Shown piece by piece: positions 26,540 to 35,421 of a stretch of 64,000 nucleotides of DNA. This stretch comes from Ruminococcus sp. Its GTDB lineage: Bacteria; Bacillota; Clostridia; Oscillospirales; Ruminococcaceae. Positions within the stretch are counted from its first letter, which is position 1; the number at the start of each line of letters is the position of its first letter. The notes beneath the pieces are model-generated. The model was not told the origin of the DNA. It searched no databases and saw only the letters and a list, made by a program, of their open reading frames with translations. The DNA is taken from assembly GCA_020861185.1 (NCBI GenBank), contig JAJBSV010000012.1, positions 1 to 64,000 of the forward strand, read 5' to 3'. Made by a program: the position numbers and the translations under genes.

Positions 26540-28972
26540 TTAGTTTTGCTTTATTTCTTCGGGTTTTGTGGTCATGATGCGGTAGAGCTGAGTGTCCTTC
26601 GGGAAGTCGTCCTTGAAAGGAACGATGGTAGATCCGTAGAATATCAAGCCCTCACCGGCATTGGAATTGGTAACATAGTTCTGCTGACTCGGCGAAATGT
26701 TCAAAGCAGATGAGAGAATCTTTCTGTCTCCGCTTGCCTGATTCAGAAGATAGACAAAATCTGAGTTCTCAAAGATATTCTCAACCTCACGGGATGCCAA
26801 AAGATCTTTGACGTTCTGGGTGATACCCGTCGGGATTCCGCCCCATTTTCTGAAACGCTTCCAGATTTCCACACTGTATGCCGCTGTCTGTTCCTCTTTC
26901 AGAAGAAGATGGAACTCGTCCATATAGTAGCGAGTGGATTTATGCTGTGAGCGATTCAGTGTGACTCTGTTCCATACCTGATCCTGGACTATGAGCATAC
27001 CGAGCTTTTTAAGCTGCTTTCCAAGCTCCTTGATGTCATAGCAGACGAAGCGGTTATTTACGTCCACGTTCGTTCTGTGATTAAAAACATTCAAAGAGCC
27101 GTGAACGTAGATTTCAAGAGCAGTTGCCAAGTGTTGTGCCTCCGGCTCCTTCTGATTCCACAGAACGTTATACAGGTCTTCGAGAATAGGCATCTTCTCC
27201 GGCACGGGATCTGCAAGATATTCCTGATAAACCCTCCTGACGCTTCGGTCAATAATGGTTTTCTCAACCGGCTGCAAACCGTCCTTGCCACCGACTATTA
27301 GCTCACACATTGAGAGAATGAAATCGGATTTAAGCGTCAGAGGGCTTTCTTCTTCCGAGTAGTTGAGGTTGATGTCAAGCGGATTTATGTAATCCGAGCT
27401 TACCGGCGACACCCGAACAACCTGACCGCCGAGCTTCTCAACCAAAGGCGAATACTCCGATTCCGGGTCACACACGATGATGTCATCCTCGGTTATGAGG
27501 AAGGCATTTGTCATTTCTCTTTTTGCCGAGAAGGATTTACCGCTGCCGGGAGTACCGAGAATCAAGCCGTTCGGATTCTTCAGCTGCTTGCGGTCTACCA
27601 TAATCATGTTGTTGCTGAGAGCATTCAGACCATAGTAGAGTGCCTGACCATCCTGAAAAAGCTCCTGAGATACAAACGGAATAAATACTGCCGTTGAAGA
27701 GGTGGTCAAGCCTCTTTCAATCTCAATCTGATTAAGCCCAATAGGAAGACTGCTCATCAGTCCTTCTTCCTGCTGGAAATCCAACCGCTTAAGCGAGCAG
27801 TTGTACTTCTGAGCGATAGAAGCAGTCTGGAATATAGCATTTTCGAGCTTCTGACGTGTCGGCGCAGTGTTCATAATGATGATAGTAACAAGGAACATTC
27901 TCTCGTTTCTTGTCTGCAAATCCTGTAATAGCTTCTTTGCTTCGCCGCCGAAGGTCGCAAGGTCGGAGGGTATGATGTCCATATCGTAGCCGGAACGGAC
28001 TGCTTTCTTCTGCTCCTCAATTTTCATCTTGTCGAGGTCGGTTATTTTCGACTTGATGGACTTTATAGCCTTTGCCTGATCTATAGTGCGGATATGGAAG
28101 TTGACCGTGATGTTGCTGTCCATATCCAAGAAGTCGGCAAGCATATGGTCACTAAGCTCTGGCGCAAGAATCTGCAAAAAGCTCACTGCTCCGATTGTCT
28201 TGCCCATCTTGAAGCATTTGCCTTCACTGAAGTCAAACGAAGTTGGTGCGATGAAATCCTCTGTACTGAGTCCCGTGCGGGCTACCATATCGAAAGAGAA
28301 GCGGAAGGGTTCATTTGTATCCATATTGAAGACATCATGCAGAACCTTTAACCGCTCATAGCCGGAGAGAGGTTCAGTCTTGACTCCGAGTGTTTTGAAG
28401 TTATTGAGAATGTCAGTCTCAATCCTTGAAAGCTTTGACTTCGCAGTGCGGAAGTCGTCTGCCTCAATTCCGAAGGTGATATACTTGCGCTTGAGCAAGC
28501 CGTTGTTGCCTTTCATGAGCTGGTCCTGAAGCATATCCGAATACTCTTTACGGATGTCGTTGAACTCGTCGTCCTGTTCAGGGATATTTATAGCCTTCTT
28601 GAACTCGTTGATGCTTGTCTTCTGGTTTATGAATGAGAACTGAACAAAGATAGAGCTGTCGAAGTAATTGAGAAAGTCACACCAATTCTCAAAGATTGCG
28701 GTCTTGTCTTCATTCTGAGCCAGCTGATAGTTTATATCGTTGAAACGGATTGTTTTTGTGTATAGCCGGGTGTTCACTTTGCAGATGCCGTCTTTACACA
28801 TTTCGATATATGGAATCGTCTGCTGTGCGGACTTGGCAATCTTCTTTGCCTTTTTGTCCCTTTTCTTCTTTGAGACGATATTCTGCTTTTCCTGAGCGGA
28901 AAGAGCATCACTGTGAACTCTGCTGCTTTTGCTTTCAGGCTTGGGACTTGCCTTTGCCGTTTTGCTGTTCAA
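26540..28972 (-). CDS. VirB4-type conjugation ATPase
   Basis: 810 residues, TTG start nine bases after AGGAGG and overlapping the PrgI stop by 38 bases. Walker A GTPGSGKSFS and DIIVCDPESEYSPLVEKLGG identify the AAA ATPase that powers assembly and DNA export by the mating type IV secretion system. A late STRYYMDEFHLLLKEEQTA is the Walker B region and GIPTGITQNVKDLL a sensor. The basic N-terminus (KKKRDKKAKKIAKSAQQ) is usual for Gram-positive VirB4/TraE proteins. Complete. Confidence 0.95.
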   Translation of the reverse strand: MNSKTAKASPKPESKSSRVHSDALSAQEKQNIVSKKKRDKKAKKIAKSAQQTIPYIEMCKDGICKVNTRLYTKTIRFNDINYQLAQNEDKTAIFENWCDFLNYFDSSIFVQFSFINQKTSINEFKKAINIPEQDDEFNDIRKEYSDMLQDQLMKGNNGLLKRKYITFGIEADDFRTAKSKLSRIETDILNNFKTLGVKTEPLSGYERLKVLHDVFNMDTNEPFRFSFDMVARTGLSTEDFIAPTSFDFSEGKCFKMGKTIGAVSFLQILAPELSDHMLADFLDMDSNITVNFHIRTIDQAKAIKSIKSKITDLDKMKIEEQKKAVRSGYDMDIIPSDLATFGGEAKKLLQDLQTRNERMFLVTIIIMNTAPTRQKLENAIFQTASIAQKYNCSLKRLDFQQEEGLMSSLPIGLNQIEIERGLTTSSTAVFIPFVSQELFQDGQALYYGLNALSNNMIMVDRKQLKNPNGLILGTPGSGKSFSAKREMTNAFLITEDDIIVCDPESEYSPLVEKLGGQVVRVSPVSSDYINPLDINLNYSEEESPLTLKSDFILSMCELIVGGKDGLQPVEKTIIDRSVRRVYQEYLADPVPEKMPILEDLYNVLWNQKEPEAQHLATALEIYVHGSLNVFNHRTNVDVNNRFVCYDIKELGKQLKKLGMLIVQDQVWNRVTLNRSQHKSTRYYMDEFHLLLKEEQTAAYSVEIWKRFRKWGGIPTGITQNVKDLLASREVENIFENSDFVYLLNQASGDRKILSSALNISPSQQNYVTNSNAGEGLIFYGSTIVPFKDDFPKDTQLYRIMTTKPEEIKQN

Positions 28973-29321
28973 TCTTAAGTTCCTCCTTTTCTTTTATTTC
29001 CTGCTGTATGACAGCATAGATATTGTTTGTGCGATATACCCGCACCTTATCTCTCAGGAACATGGACTTTATAACATGACTGAGGATTTTTTCTGCCGGT
29101 TGTCCGTCTTTCTCATAGAGTGCAAAGAAGATAAACGGAAGCATAATCACGACCATCAGCATAGCTGCTGCCGTTATGCCGAGACCGGGTTTTGTGAGAA
29201 AGTACACGGGAACACCAACCGCAGCAGCAAGTGCAAAGCAGATGAGTTGCCTCTTGGTCAGGTTGAACATGACCTTTGTTTTCACACGATTTAAGTCCTT
29301 TGGGACCGGTACATATGCCAT
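28935..29321 (-). CDS. PrgI family inner-membrane conjugation protein
   Basis: 128 residues. MAYVPVPKDLNRVKTKVMFNLTKRQLICFALAAAVGVPVYFLT, then a second helix ITAAAMLMVVIMLPFIFFALY: the two-helix PrgI pattern (VirB3-like position). It forms part of the membrane platform for VirB4. The ATG follows AAAGGAGG, and its 3' end overlaps virB4. Confidence 0.9.
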   Translation of the reverse strand: MAYVPVPKDLNRVKTKVMFNLTKRQLICFALAAAVGVPVYFLTKPGLGITAAAMLMVVIMLPFIFFALYEKDGQPAEKILSHVIKSMFLRDKVRVYRTNNIYAVIQQEIKEKEELKIEQQNGKGKSQA

Positions 29322-29336
29322 GGTAAACCTCCTTTC

Positions 29337-30206
29337 TCAATGAGCATTGAATATTGACTTGGCGAGCGAACCCGTCTTGAACAGCGAGAAGCACAGAATG
29401 ACTGTATACGCTGCCACGGAGAACAGTGCCGAGTGGATGTTTGCAGCGATTATCATGTTGTTGATGAGAACAGCATAGATGCCGACACATATCATGATAA
29501 GAAAGCCTTGGAATGCCAGAGCAAAAAGCCCTTTCAGATAGTTCGTGCCGATGCTGCCCCATTCACGATTGCTCATAGTAGCGATAGGAATAGGGGCAAC
29601 ACTGACGGTACAGTAAATCTCAATCATTCGACCATACAGGATAACCGTGATAAGAATAGACATTATCTTGAGGCATAGGCTTATAAGCAGTGTCTCAATC
29701 GACAAGCCGAGCAGTTCTCCAATGCCCATTGCTTCCATACTCGTCCGCATGGAGGCAAGTGTTGATTCGATGTTAATGCTTGTACTGCCGGAAATATATC
29801 CTCCGGCTCCTGCCACGACGTTCTGTCCGATGTCGAAGACCGCCATCACGATGTCAAAGGTATTGGTTACAAGGTAGATAGCTATTGCCGCTTTGAAAAA
29901 CCACTTGAAGAACATCCAGGTGTCCATATCGTGCATATTGTTTTTCTCTGTTATCATGGAGATCAGTTCATAACATAGCACGAAGGTTATGATGATACCG
30001 GCGATAGGGACTATCACGCTTTCGGATAGTCCCTTAATCATCGAGTATATACTGCTGTTCCATGTCGAAGGCGTTTTACCGACCTCTGTAGCGATAGTAC
30101 CGACCTTTTCATTGACATCGGTGAACATATTGGTCAGGTTGCTCTCAATCCATCCGATCAGGAGATCCTTTATTGCTTGCTCGATTTTTTCTAAAATACT
30201 GCCCAA
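29337..30206 (-). CDS. VirB6/TrbL-like conjugation protein, CD1112 family
   Basis: 289 residues, TTG start after AAAGGTGGTG. A polytopic membrane protein with about six helices, e.g. VIVPIAGIIITFVLCYELISMI, AAIAIYLVTNTFDIVMAVFDIG and FLIMICVGIYAVLINNMIIAA. It matches the VirB6/TrbL-like CD1112 family, which forms the channel core in Clostridia ICEs. It lies between the pilin-like Maff2 genes and prgI, the normal order. Confidence 0.9.
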   Translation of the reverse strand: MGSILEKIEQAIKDLLIGWIESNLTNMFTDVNEKVGTIATEVGKTPSTWNSSIYSMIKGLSESVIVPIAGIIITFVLCYELISMITEKNNMHDMDTWMFFKWFFKAAIAIYLVTNTFDIVMAVFDIGQNVVAGAGGYISGSTSINIESTLASMRTSMEAMGIGELLGLSIETLLISLCLKIMSILITVILYGRMIEIYCTVSVAPIPIATMSNREWGSIGTNYLKGLFALAFQGFLIMICVGIYAVLINNMIIAANIHSALFSVAAYTVILCFSLFKTGSLAKSIFNAH

Positions 30207-30240
30207 TATTTCACCACCTTTCGGTTAGCAGTCAGAAGGC

Positions 30241-30453
30241 TTAGAACAAGCCGGAAAGTAAGGGAATGAGAGTTGTACCGATGACAACAGCGCCACCACC
30301 AGCCATAAGCTGCTTGATGCCCTGAGACTTAGCACCGGGGTTGTCATTGCCGTAACCCTCCATGAGGTTGACTACACCCCAGACTGCCAGACCGGCACCA
30401 AGGGCGATAACGAGTGTTTGCAGTACTGTGACTGCCTGAGTTATAAATGACAT
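30241..30453 (-). CDS. Maff2 family pilin-like protein, copy 1
   Basis: 70 residues, two helices: FITQAVTVLQTLVIALGAGLAVWGVVNLMEGY and GIKQLMAGGGAVVIGTTLIPLLSGLF. Maff2 proteins sit where VirB2 pilins occur in other systems and are thought to play a related role. It is nearly identical in protein and DNA to the copy at 30533 (one Ala/Val difference). RBS CTAAGGAGG. Confidence 0.9.
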   Translation of the reverse strand: MSFITQAVTVLQTLVIALGAGLAVWGVVNLMEGYGNDNPGAKSQGIKQLMAGGGAVVIGTTLIPLLSGLF

Positions 30454-30488
30454 AGAGTATTTTCCTCCTTAGTTTTGAAATATTTTGG

Positions 30489-30514
30489 GAGGGTGCTGCT
30501 TCGCACCCTCCCGG
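30489..30514 (-). repeat. Hairpin between the two Maff2 copies
   Basis: GGGAGGGTGC, loop TGCTTC, GCACCCTCCC. A strong 10-bp stem without a T-run on the minus strand, so an mRNA processing or stability hairpin is likelier than a terminator. Confidence 0.55.
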
Positions 30515-30532
30515 TTACCGATGGGCTTCCGA

Positions 30533-30745
30533 TCAGAACAGACCGGAAAGCAAAGGAATAAGAGTTGTTCCGATGACAACAACGCCACCACCAGCCATAA
30601 GCTGCTTGATGCCCTGAGACTTAGCACCGGGGTTGTCATTGCCGTAACCCTCCATGAGGTTGACTACACCCCAGACTGCCAGACCGGCACCAAGGGCGAT
30701 AACGAGTGTTTGCAGTACTGTGACTGCCTGAGTAATAAACGACAT
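30533..30745 (-). CDS. Maff2 family pilin-like protein, copy 2
   Basis: 70 residues, differing from copy 1 only in GGGVVVIG versus GGGAVVIG. The two genes stand in tandem 79 bases apart and share long identical DNA, indicating recent duplication or gene conversion. As the upstream copy it is translated first. One copy is usual in comparable elements; two may raise dosage. Confidence 0.9.
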   Translation of the reverse strand: MSFITQAVTVLQTLVIALGAGLAVWGVVNLMEGYGNDNPGAKSQGIKQLMAGGGVVVIGTTLIPLLSGLF

Positions 30746-30792
30746 AAATTTCCTCCTTAGAAATTATTTGGCAATGACGTGGGCAAAAAATA

Positions 30793-30836
30793 AGCCCGGT
30801 TTTTGTTCTGCAAATTGCAGGCATAAAACCGGGCTT
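30793..30836 (-). terminator. Terminator downstream of virD4
   Basis: On the minus strand AAGCCCGGTTTTATGCC..AAAAACCGGGCTTATTTTTTG: a GC-rich stem with long loop and a T-run, directly after the virD4 stop. It partly insulates the Maff2-VirB6-VirB4 block from virD4 transcription. Confidence 0.75.
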
Positions 30837-30838
30837 TA

Positions 30839-31651
30839 TCAGGCTTCGATCTCTCCCACGTCGTAGAGGTCGAATGTATCCGAAGGCTTGAGAACCAGCT
30901 TTCGGGATTGGTACTTTTCAATGTCAAAGGCGTTTCGCTCGTCGTAATCAGATAGCTGCTTGTATTTTGGATGCTTCGTTATATCGTATTTGTCACTGAG
31001 AAAAGGTCTCACACCTCTAAGCTGTAAAATACACTTGCTGCCATCCATGACGGCGATTTCGTCCTGAGACATTAAGTCTTTCCCGACCTTCTGGTAGTTC
31101 AAACCATAGGAGTTGTTTGTAGAGCGTGTTTCGCTCGTGTTGTAGAGGTCGATGGTCTCCTTGCCAAGAACCTCACTTAGCTCTTTCAGGGTGGATTTCT
31201 CTTTGCCACCGAGAAACAGGGTTGTGTCACAGTTTCCGGCAATAGTGTTGGCAGCATCCTTATAGATGGTTTTAAGCTGTGACTGGGACTGTAGAATAAT
31301 TGATGCGGAAATTTCCCGGCTTCGGATAGTTGCTATGAGCTTATCGAACTTCGGAATCTGTCCGATATTCGCAAACTCATCAAGCAGACATCTCACATGA
31401 ACGGGAAGTCTTCCGTTGTAGACATCATCAGCCTTGTCGCACAAGAGATTAAAAAGCTGGGAGTACATGATAGCAACCACAAAGTTGAACGTGTCATCCG
31501 TGTCCGAGATAATGACGAACAGTGCTGTTTTCCTGTCTCCAAGGGTGTCTAACTCCAACTCGTCGTAGCTCATCAGCTCCCGTAGCTCGGCAATGTCAAA
31601 GGGAGCAAGCCTTGCACCGCAGGAAATGAGGATAGACTTGGCTGTCTTTCC
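30839..31651 (-). pseudogene. virD4: virD4 coupling protein, 3' part (interrupted by the nested element)
   Basis: C-terminal 270 residues of the CD1115-type VirD4 ATPase. The tracked ORF begins at an internal Met (MSYDELELD), but the frame continues upstream as GKTAKSILISCGARLAPFDIAELREL to the junction at 31650. It contains the Walker B-like VRCLLDEFANIGQIP and SASIILQSQSQLK. The N-terminal 319 codons are at 47264-48220. Joining the two at a shared GG gives AAGKTAKS in frame and 589 codons, a normal VirD4 length. As it stands the gene is split and presumably inactive. Confidence 0.92.
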
Positions 31652-31683
31652 TGAAACGACTTGTCAAGGACTTTTTCATCAGT

Positions 31684-31860
31684 TCACAGAAAATTTACAT
31701 TTTGCCGTACCTCATTGCGGAGCAGTCTCTTTATTTTGTCTTCCATCGTCTCCGTTGCTTCCTCATTGAAGTGAACACGGACAATGTAGGTTGTGCCGTT
31801 TATCTGTCTCTTGACAGTGGGTGCTGTGGTCTGTGCTGTTGTGTTTATGTTATCTATCAT
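31684..31860 (-). CDS. tnpW: TnpW family transposon protein
   Basis: 58 residues from the ATG six bases after AGGAGG (the tracked start lies 14 codons upstream). TVKRQINGTTYIVRVHFNEEATETMEDKIKRLLRNEV is the short TnpW pattern of Tn4451-like elements. It is the last gene before the element's end at 31652. The role is unknown; it is not required for excision in the classic element, which needs only TnpX. Confidence 0.8.
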   Translation of the reverse strand: MIDNINTTAQTTAPTVKRQINGTTYIVRVHFNEEATETMEDKIKRLLRNEVRQNVNFL

Positions 31861-31868
31861 TAGATACC

Positions 31869-31950
31869 TCCTAAAAAAAGCCCGACAAGATGAGGCTGAC
31901 AACGAAGTCCGACAACGGACGTTAAAAAACCTTTAATCTTATCGGGCGGT
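31869..31950 (-). promoter_or_regulatory. Leader hairpin/attenuator directly before tnpW
   Basis: On the minus strand GCCCGATAAGAT...ATCTTGTCGGGC forms an 11/12-bp stem that encloses the inner hairpin GTCCG-ttgt-CGGAC, followed by TTTTTTT and then at once by the tnpW AGGAGG. A terminator placed directly before a ribosome site suggests read-through or attenuation control of the element's last gene. Confidence 0.6.
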
Positions 31951-32040
31951 TCCTATTTATTACTATTTCCTTTTTCTTTTATTTTTTGGTTGTCAAGGTT
32001 GTCAGAGAAGAAAGGAATGGCTTATCTACGTCATTCTTTC

Positions 32041-32100
32041 GACTTTTGCCTGACAACCGGGTCGGCAACCGGCTGACAACGAGCTGACAACGGGAGCGGA
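32041..32100 (-). repeat. Iteron-like GTTGTCAG direct repeats
   Basis: On the minus strand, just after the helicase gene: GTTGTCAGctc GTTGTCAGccg GTTGCCGAcccG GTTGTCAG, spaced 11-12 bases, about one helical turn. Further GACAAC / GTTGTC copies occur at 31892-31915 and 31990-32003, and two within the 3' end of the helicase gene. The position beside primase and helicase genes fits an origin or a protein-binding array. Confidence 0.5.
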
Positions 32101-32105
32101 TTTTT

Positions 32106-33458
32106 TCATCGCCAGTCCTCCGGCAACTGAATCTGTTCAAGCCCGTCAAAAGAAAGAGGACTGAAATTTTCGTCTCCGTTGTCAACTTCTCCGTTGTCGG
32201 GCAAATTCCGTTCCCATCCTTTTTGACGGAAGTAGGGTTTGGGAAAGTGCCTCGGATTGCTGAACGGCTTCCAACCGGTGACGACATTGTTCATAATGTC
32301 GTTAATCTCCCGTAGCTCCCATTGCTTCGGCTCCTCATGTTCGTGTCCCAGAGCCTCACAATAAAGCTGTTTCGAGCAAACGGCATTTCCCATGTAACCG
32401 TCAAGATAGTCAAGGATTTGCCCTGCCTTGGTGTCCTCCGGCATGAACTCTTTCTGATGGGCTTTCAGATATTCGTTCATTGTCGGGCTGAAACGCAGTT
32501 TGTAATTCCCACTTCGGTATATCTCCATAGCTTCTGCCCACATCTGATTGATGTACTCTCTCGATTCTTCTTCATCATCAAGAATGTGAACCTCGGCTTT
32601 TTCGGGATATACCATTACCGGCACGAACCGGCGATTGCCTGTTCTGTCAAGCGGCAGAAAGTCCAAAGTGTTTGAGCTTCCGCCGAACACACATTGCCGT
32701 TTACGGTCTGCGGGATGAGTTTCATAGGGGACTTTGTAAGTCTCTTTCTGTCGGCTCAGAAACGACTTAATCTCCTCTATACTTTTTGCGTTTGCCGTTG
32801 CTATCATCTCCGACATCTCGATTATCCAATGTCCTTGCATTTTACGATACACATTTTCGTCATCGAGCTTCTTAAGGTCATCGCTAAACCAGTCATCTTT
32901 GACGGCGAGCAGACGGAAGAAAGACGATTTACCGGCTCCTTGCCCACCTACAAGACAAAGCATGACTTCAAACTTGCATCCCGGCTTGAATACACGGTTG
33001 ATTGCACCGAGCATGAAAAGTCTCAACGCCTCATAGGTGTAATCGTCCGAATCAGAACCAAGGAAACGGTGAAGGCAATACCGTATTCGCTCCTTTCCGT
33101 CCCAATGCAGGGAATTGAGAAAGTCACATATAGGGTGATAGCGGTTTTCGTTTGCAACGACGACAGCAGCATCCTCAATTTTCTTCTCGATTGTAAGCCC
33201 ATAGTGCTTCTCAAAGTAGAGAAGCAGATACTTAATATCTACGTCGGTCAGAGTAGAGCTTTCACGATACCAACCGAGAGGCTTTACAATGTCGATTCTC
33301 TCTGTCAACAGATTTTTACGGATAGCACCTTTAAGCAGAGGATCTTTCTGAAATACTGCCTTGTAGTTGTTTGCTGTATTTGCGGGCTTGCCCTTTTGCG
33401 TCATCTCCAACTGCTTCCTCAGTTCTTCTCTCACTGATGTCTGCAAATCTTCGCTCAA
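32106..33458 (-). CDS. VapE/D5-like superfamily 3 helicase
   Basis: 450 residues, TTG start after GAGGTG, overlapping the primase gene by 128 bases. Walker A CLVGGQGAGKSSFFRLLA (about 168-185), then the VapE-type core HWIIEMSEM..FLSRQKETYKVPYE and GSSNTLDFLPLDRTGNRRFVPV. Such helicases act with a primase in replication of phage satellites and mobilizable elements. The C-terminal tail (DNGEVDNGDENFS) is encoded by the same repeat type that continues beyond the stop as iteron-like DNA. Confidence 0.85.
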   Translation of the reverse strand: MSEDLQTSVREELRKQLEMTQKGKPANTANNYKAVFQKDPLLKGAIRKNLLTERIDIVKPLGWYRESSTLTDVDIKYLLLYFEKHYGLTIEKKIEDAAVVVANENRYHPICDFLNSLHWDGKERIRYCLHRFLGSDSDDYTYEALRLFMLGAINRVFKPGCKFEVMLCLVGGQGAGKSSFFRLLAVKDDWFSDDLKKLDDENVYRKMQGHWIIEMSEMIATANAKSIEEIKSFLSRQKETYKVPYETHPADRKRQCVFGGSSNTLDFLPLDRTGNRRFVPVMVYPEKAEVHILDDEEESREYINQMWAEAMEIYRSGNYKLRFSPTMNEYLKAHQKEFMPEDTKAGQILDYLDGYMGNAVCSKQLYCEALGHEHEEPKQWELREINDIMNNVVTGWKPFSNPRHFPKPYFRQKGWERNLPDNGEVDNGDENFSPLSFDGLEQIQLPEDWR

Positions 33459-34008
33459 GACTTTTCACCTCGTTTCTTTGTTCGGCTACAAGAGCTTTTC
33501 TGTCTTCAAGTGAACCGTATATCATGATGTTGAGCAGATACTCGATGTAATCATGTTTCTGCAACGATTCCTTGAACAGGGGATGAAGCTCAGATTCAAG
33601 CTTTGCCGGTGCAAATTCTTCTCTCCAAGCCTTGAGCTTACGGAAGTAATTTGAAAGCACACGATAGCACTTTTCTTCTTCGGCTTCGAATAACTGTCTC
33701 TCTGTCGGTTTCTTGCTTTTCGCTGTTACATAAGGCTTGCTTTCTTGGTCATACAAGATACCAAAATCACCGGCTATCTTCACAGCGGCTTCTTTACTCG
33801 GCAAGTCAAACAGTCTTGAAACGAAGTCAATCGCATCTCCGTCAGCTCCGCAACCGAAACAGCGAAAACGGTTATCCACTTTCATGCTCGGTACACGGTC
33901 TTTATGGAACGGGCAGGTTGTCATTCCGTGGTGGTTGACATAAAAGCCGTAATACTCTGCGACTTGTTTTGTTGTGACTGTTTCCTTTACCTTTTCAAAA
34001 ACATTCAT
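33331..34008 (-). CDS. CHC2 zinc-finger DNA primase (short form)
   Basis: 225 residues after AGGAGG. A CHC2-type finger C32-H35...C49-C52 (MTTCPFHKDRVPSMKVDNRFRCFGCGADGDAIDFV) occupies about residues 28-65, as in DnaG N-termini. No TOPRIM domain is visible, so this is the DNA-binding part only, followed by a helical region. It overlaps the helicase gene and presumably works with it to prime replication of the mobilised single strand or circular form. Confidence 0.85.
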   Translation of the reverse strand: MNVFEKVKETVTTKQVAEYYGFYVNHHGMTTCPFHKDRVPSMKVDNRFRCFGCGADGDAIDFVSRLFDLPSKEAAVKIAGDFGILYDQESKPYVTAKSKKPTERQLFEAEEEKCYRVLSNYFRKLKAWREEFAPAKLESELHPLFKESLQKHDYIEYLLNIMIYGSLEDRKALVAEQRNEVKSLERRFADISERRTEEAVGDDAKGQARKYSKQLQGSISERSSA

Positions 34009-34028
34009 TTAAACCTCCTGAAACAAAA

Positions 34029-34068
34029 AAGCACCTGTCATCTTCATTGTGAAAACGGCAGGTGCTTC
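34029..34068 (-). terminator. Terminator between relaxase and primase genes
   Basis: On the minus strand AAGCACCTG..CAGGTGCTTTTTTG: a 9-bp stem and T-run at the end of the relaxase gene. It separates mobilization from replication genes. Confidence 0.75.
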
Positions 34069-35299
34069 ATATCTCAATGTTCTGTTTTTTGTCCGAACTG
34101 TGTTCGTTGCGGTTGACTTCCTCTTCTCTTTTAATTCTCTCTTGCTTTTTTGCAAGCTTGGCGAGTACGGATTCTTTCGCTTTTTCCTTAATCTGAACGG
34201 TGCCAGATCTCTTTACTTCCGGCGAAAGCATTTTGCGTTGCGTGTTTTGCAATGCCGTCTGCATGGCGTTTTTAATTTTAGTAATCACTCCATCCAATCG
34301 GAAAAGTGCAAAGTCACGTTGCTTCTTTGGCGCTTTACATTCAGGCGACTGAATCCATCTCTTTGTCCCTTCAATCAGACGAATATCCTCTTCGTGGGTT
34401 TCCGTTTTGACGGTGTTTGTCACGACTTCGACTGCCTTGTCATAGGCAATATCTGTGACATCATCAATCAGGGTTTCCACGTCCTCAATTTTCAGAGTCA
34501 ATTCCTCTAGCCTCTGCTCCTTGGCTTCAATCTGTTCTTTCTGTTTGGCAAGAATAAAATCCTGCTTCTCAAGATACGCTCGACCACCGTATTCCGGTTC
34601 CTGTTCAAGATTCAAGCCGTAGTTTCTTGCAATGTCAAAGAGCATTGCACGGCAAGCAGAATCAAAGGTCATCTTCCGATTATTATGTCTGCCTTGCTTC
34701 TTTGATGGGTCTGGCAGTTCAAAGCCCAATTCCTCAAGAGCTTTTTCCTGCTGTGGACAAATCTCGCCATAGCTGTTTTTACAATCGAATACATGACGTT
34801 CCTGAATGTGCGGTGTTGCTTCATCAAGATGCAAAGCCCAGTCCAGAATGTGGACATGAGTGCCGAATCTTTTCTCCAACTCATTGAAGAAATCCGTCAC
34901 AACTTGGAAAAGCAACTCCGGGTCAACATGGTCATCCACGTTTCCAATCTGATAGATTGATTCTTCGGGACAGGTTCTCTTGTCCTTGAGCAAATCAGTC
35001 GTCGTTCGATTCCGTTCCGTGTGCCGGTTCTTTTCGTTCCGGGCATTCTGAGCTTTGACAAACTCGCCATACCTCACCGAGTAGAACAGGTTCTCCGCTT
35101 TCTCGAACGATGTCGCATCCTCATCCGGCTTTTTGCTGTCGGCAAAGCGATAGCCATTGTAGAAATCCCAATAGAGATTGTTTGCCGTTCTGTCCTCGTC
35201 AATGTGTTCGCTGTTCGCAACATCAAATTGTCGGTCATTGTGCTTCGGATTATAGGTTCCGTTCTTTCCTGAGCGACCGTTGTGTCTTGTCAGTTTCAA
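34067..35299 (-). CDS. MobV-like relaxase of the nested element
   Basis: 410 residues from a TTG at 35299 placed after AAAAGGAG (the tracked ORF runs 67 codons further, through the oriT-like region, and is rejected as start). KLTRHNGRSGKNGTYNPKHNDRQFDVANSEHIDEDRT opens the relaxase domain. The motif LHLDEATPHIQERHV corresponds to the HxDExTPH metal-binding motif of MobV/Pre relaxases. A long coiled coil (about 235-330) and a basic tail follow. It should nick at oriT just upstream and pilot the strand. Tn4451's TnpZ is the nearest functional analogue. Confidence 0.82.
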   Translation of the reverse strand: MKLTRHNGRSGKNGTYNPKHNDRQFDVANSEHIDEDRTANNLYWDFYNGYRFADSKKPDEDATSFEKAENLFYSVRYGEFVKAQNARNEKNRHTERNRTTTDLLKDKRTCPEESIYQIGNVDDHVDPELLFQVVTDFFNELEKRFGTHVHILDWALHLDEATPHIQERHVFDCKNSYGEICPQQEKALEELGFELPDPSKKQGRHNNRKMTFDSACRAMLFDIARNYGLNLEQEPEYGGRAYLEKQDFILAKQKEQIEAKEQRLEELTLKIEDVETLIDDVTDIAYDKAVEVVTNTVKTETHEEDIRLIEGTKRWIQSPECKAPKKQRDFALFRLDGVITKIKNAMQTALQNTQRKMLSPEVKRSGTVQIKEKAKESVLAKLAKKQERIKREEEVNRNEHSSDKKQNIEI

Positions 35300-35388
35300 A
35301 TTCTTTTCAACTCCTTTTCTAAGATTTTTTTGTGGGAAATCTGGGCGGCGAAGCCGATTCCTTGTTGCATTTTGCGCCAAGTAATACC

Positions 35389-35421
35389 CAGTACTAAGTG
35401 GCGAAGCGCCACTTAGTACTG
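35389..35421. other. Candidate oriT palindrome of the nested element
   Basis: CAGTACTAAGTGGCG, loop AAG, CGCCACTTAGTACTG: a perfect 15-bp inverted repeat 90 bases upstream of the relaxase start. MobV relaxases nick next to such palindromes. The remainder of the 35300-35728 gap holds short GC-rich inverted stretches and a terminator; no gene is seen there. Confidence 0.6.

Noticed and set aside
30839-31573. 244-residue ORF as an independent small ATPase
   Set aside because: It is the 3' part of virD4; the frame continues upstream to the insertion joint and matches the 5' part at 47264-48220.
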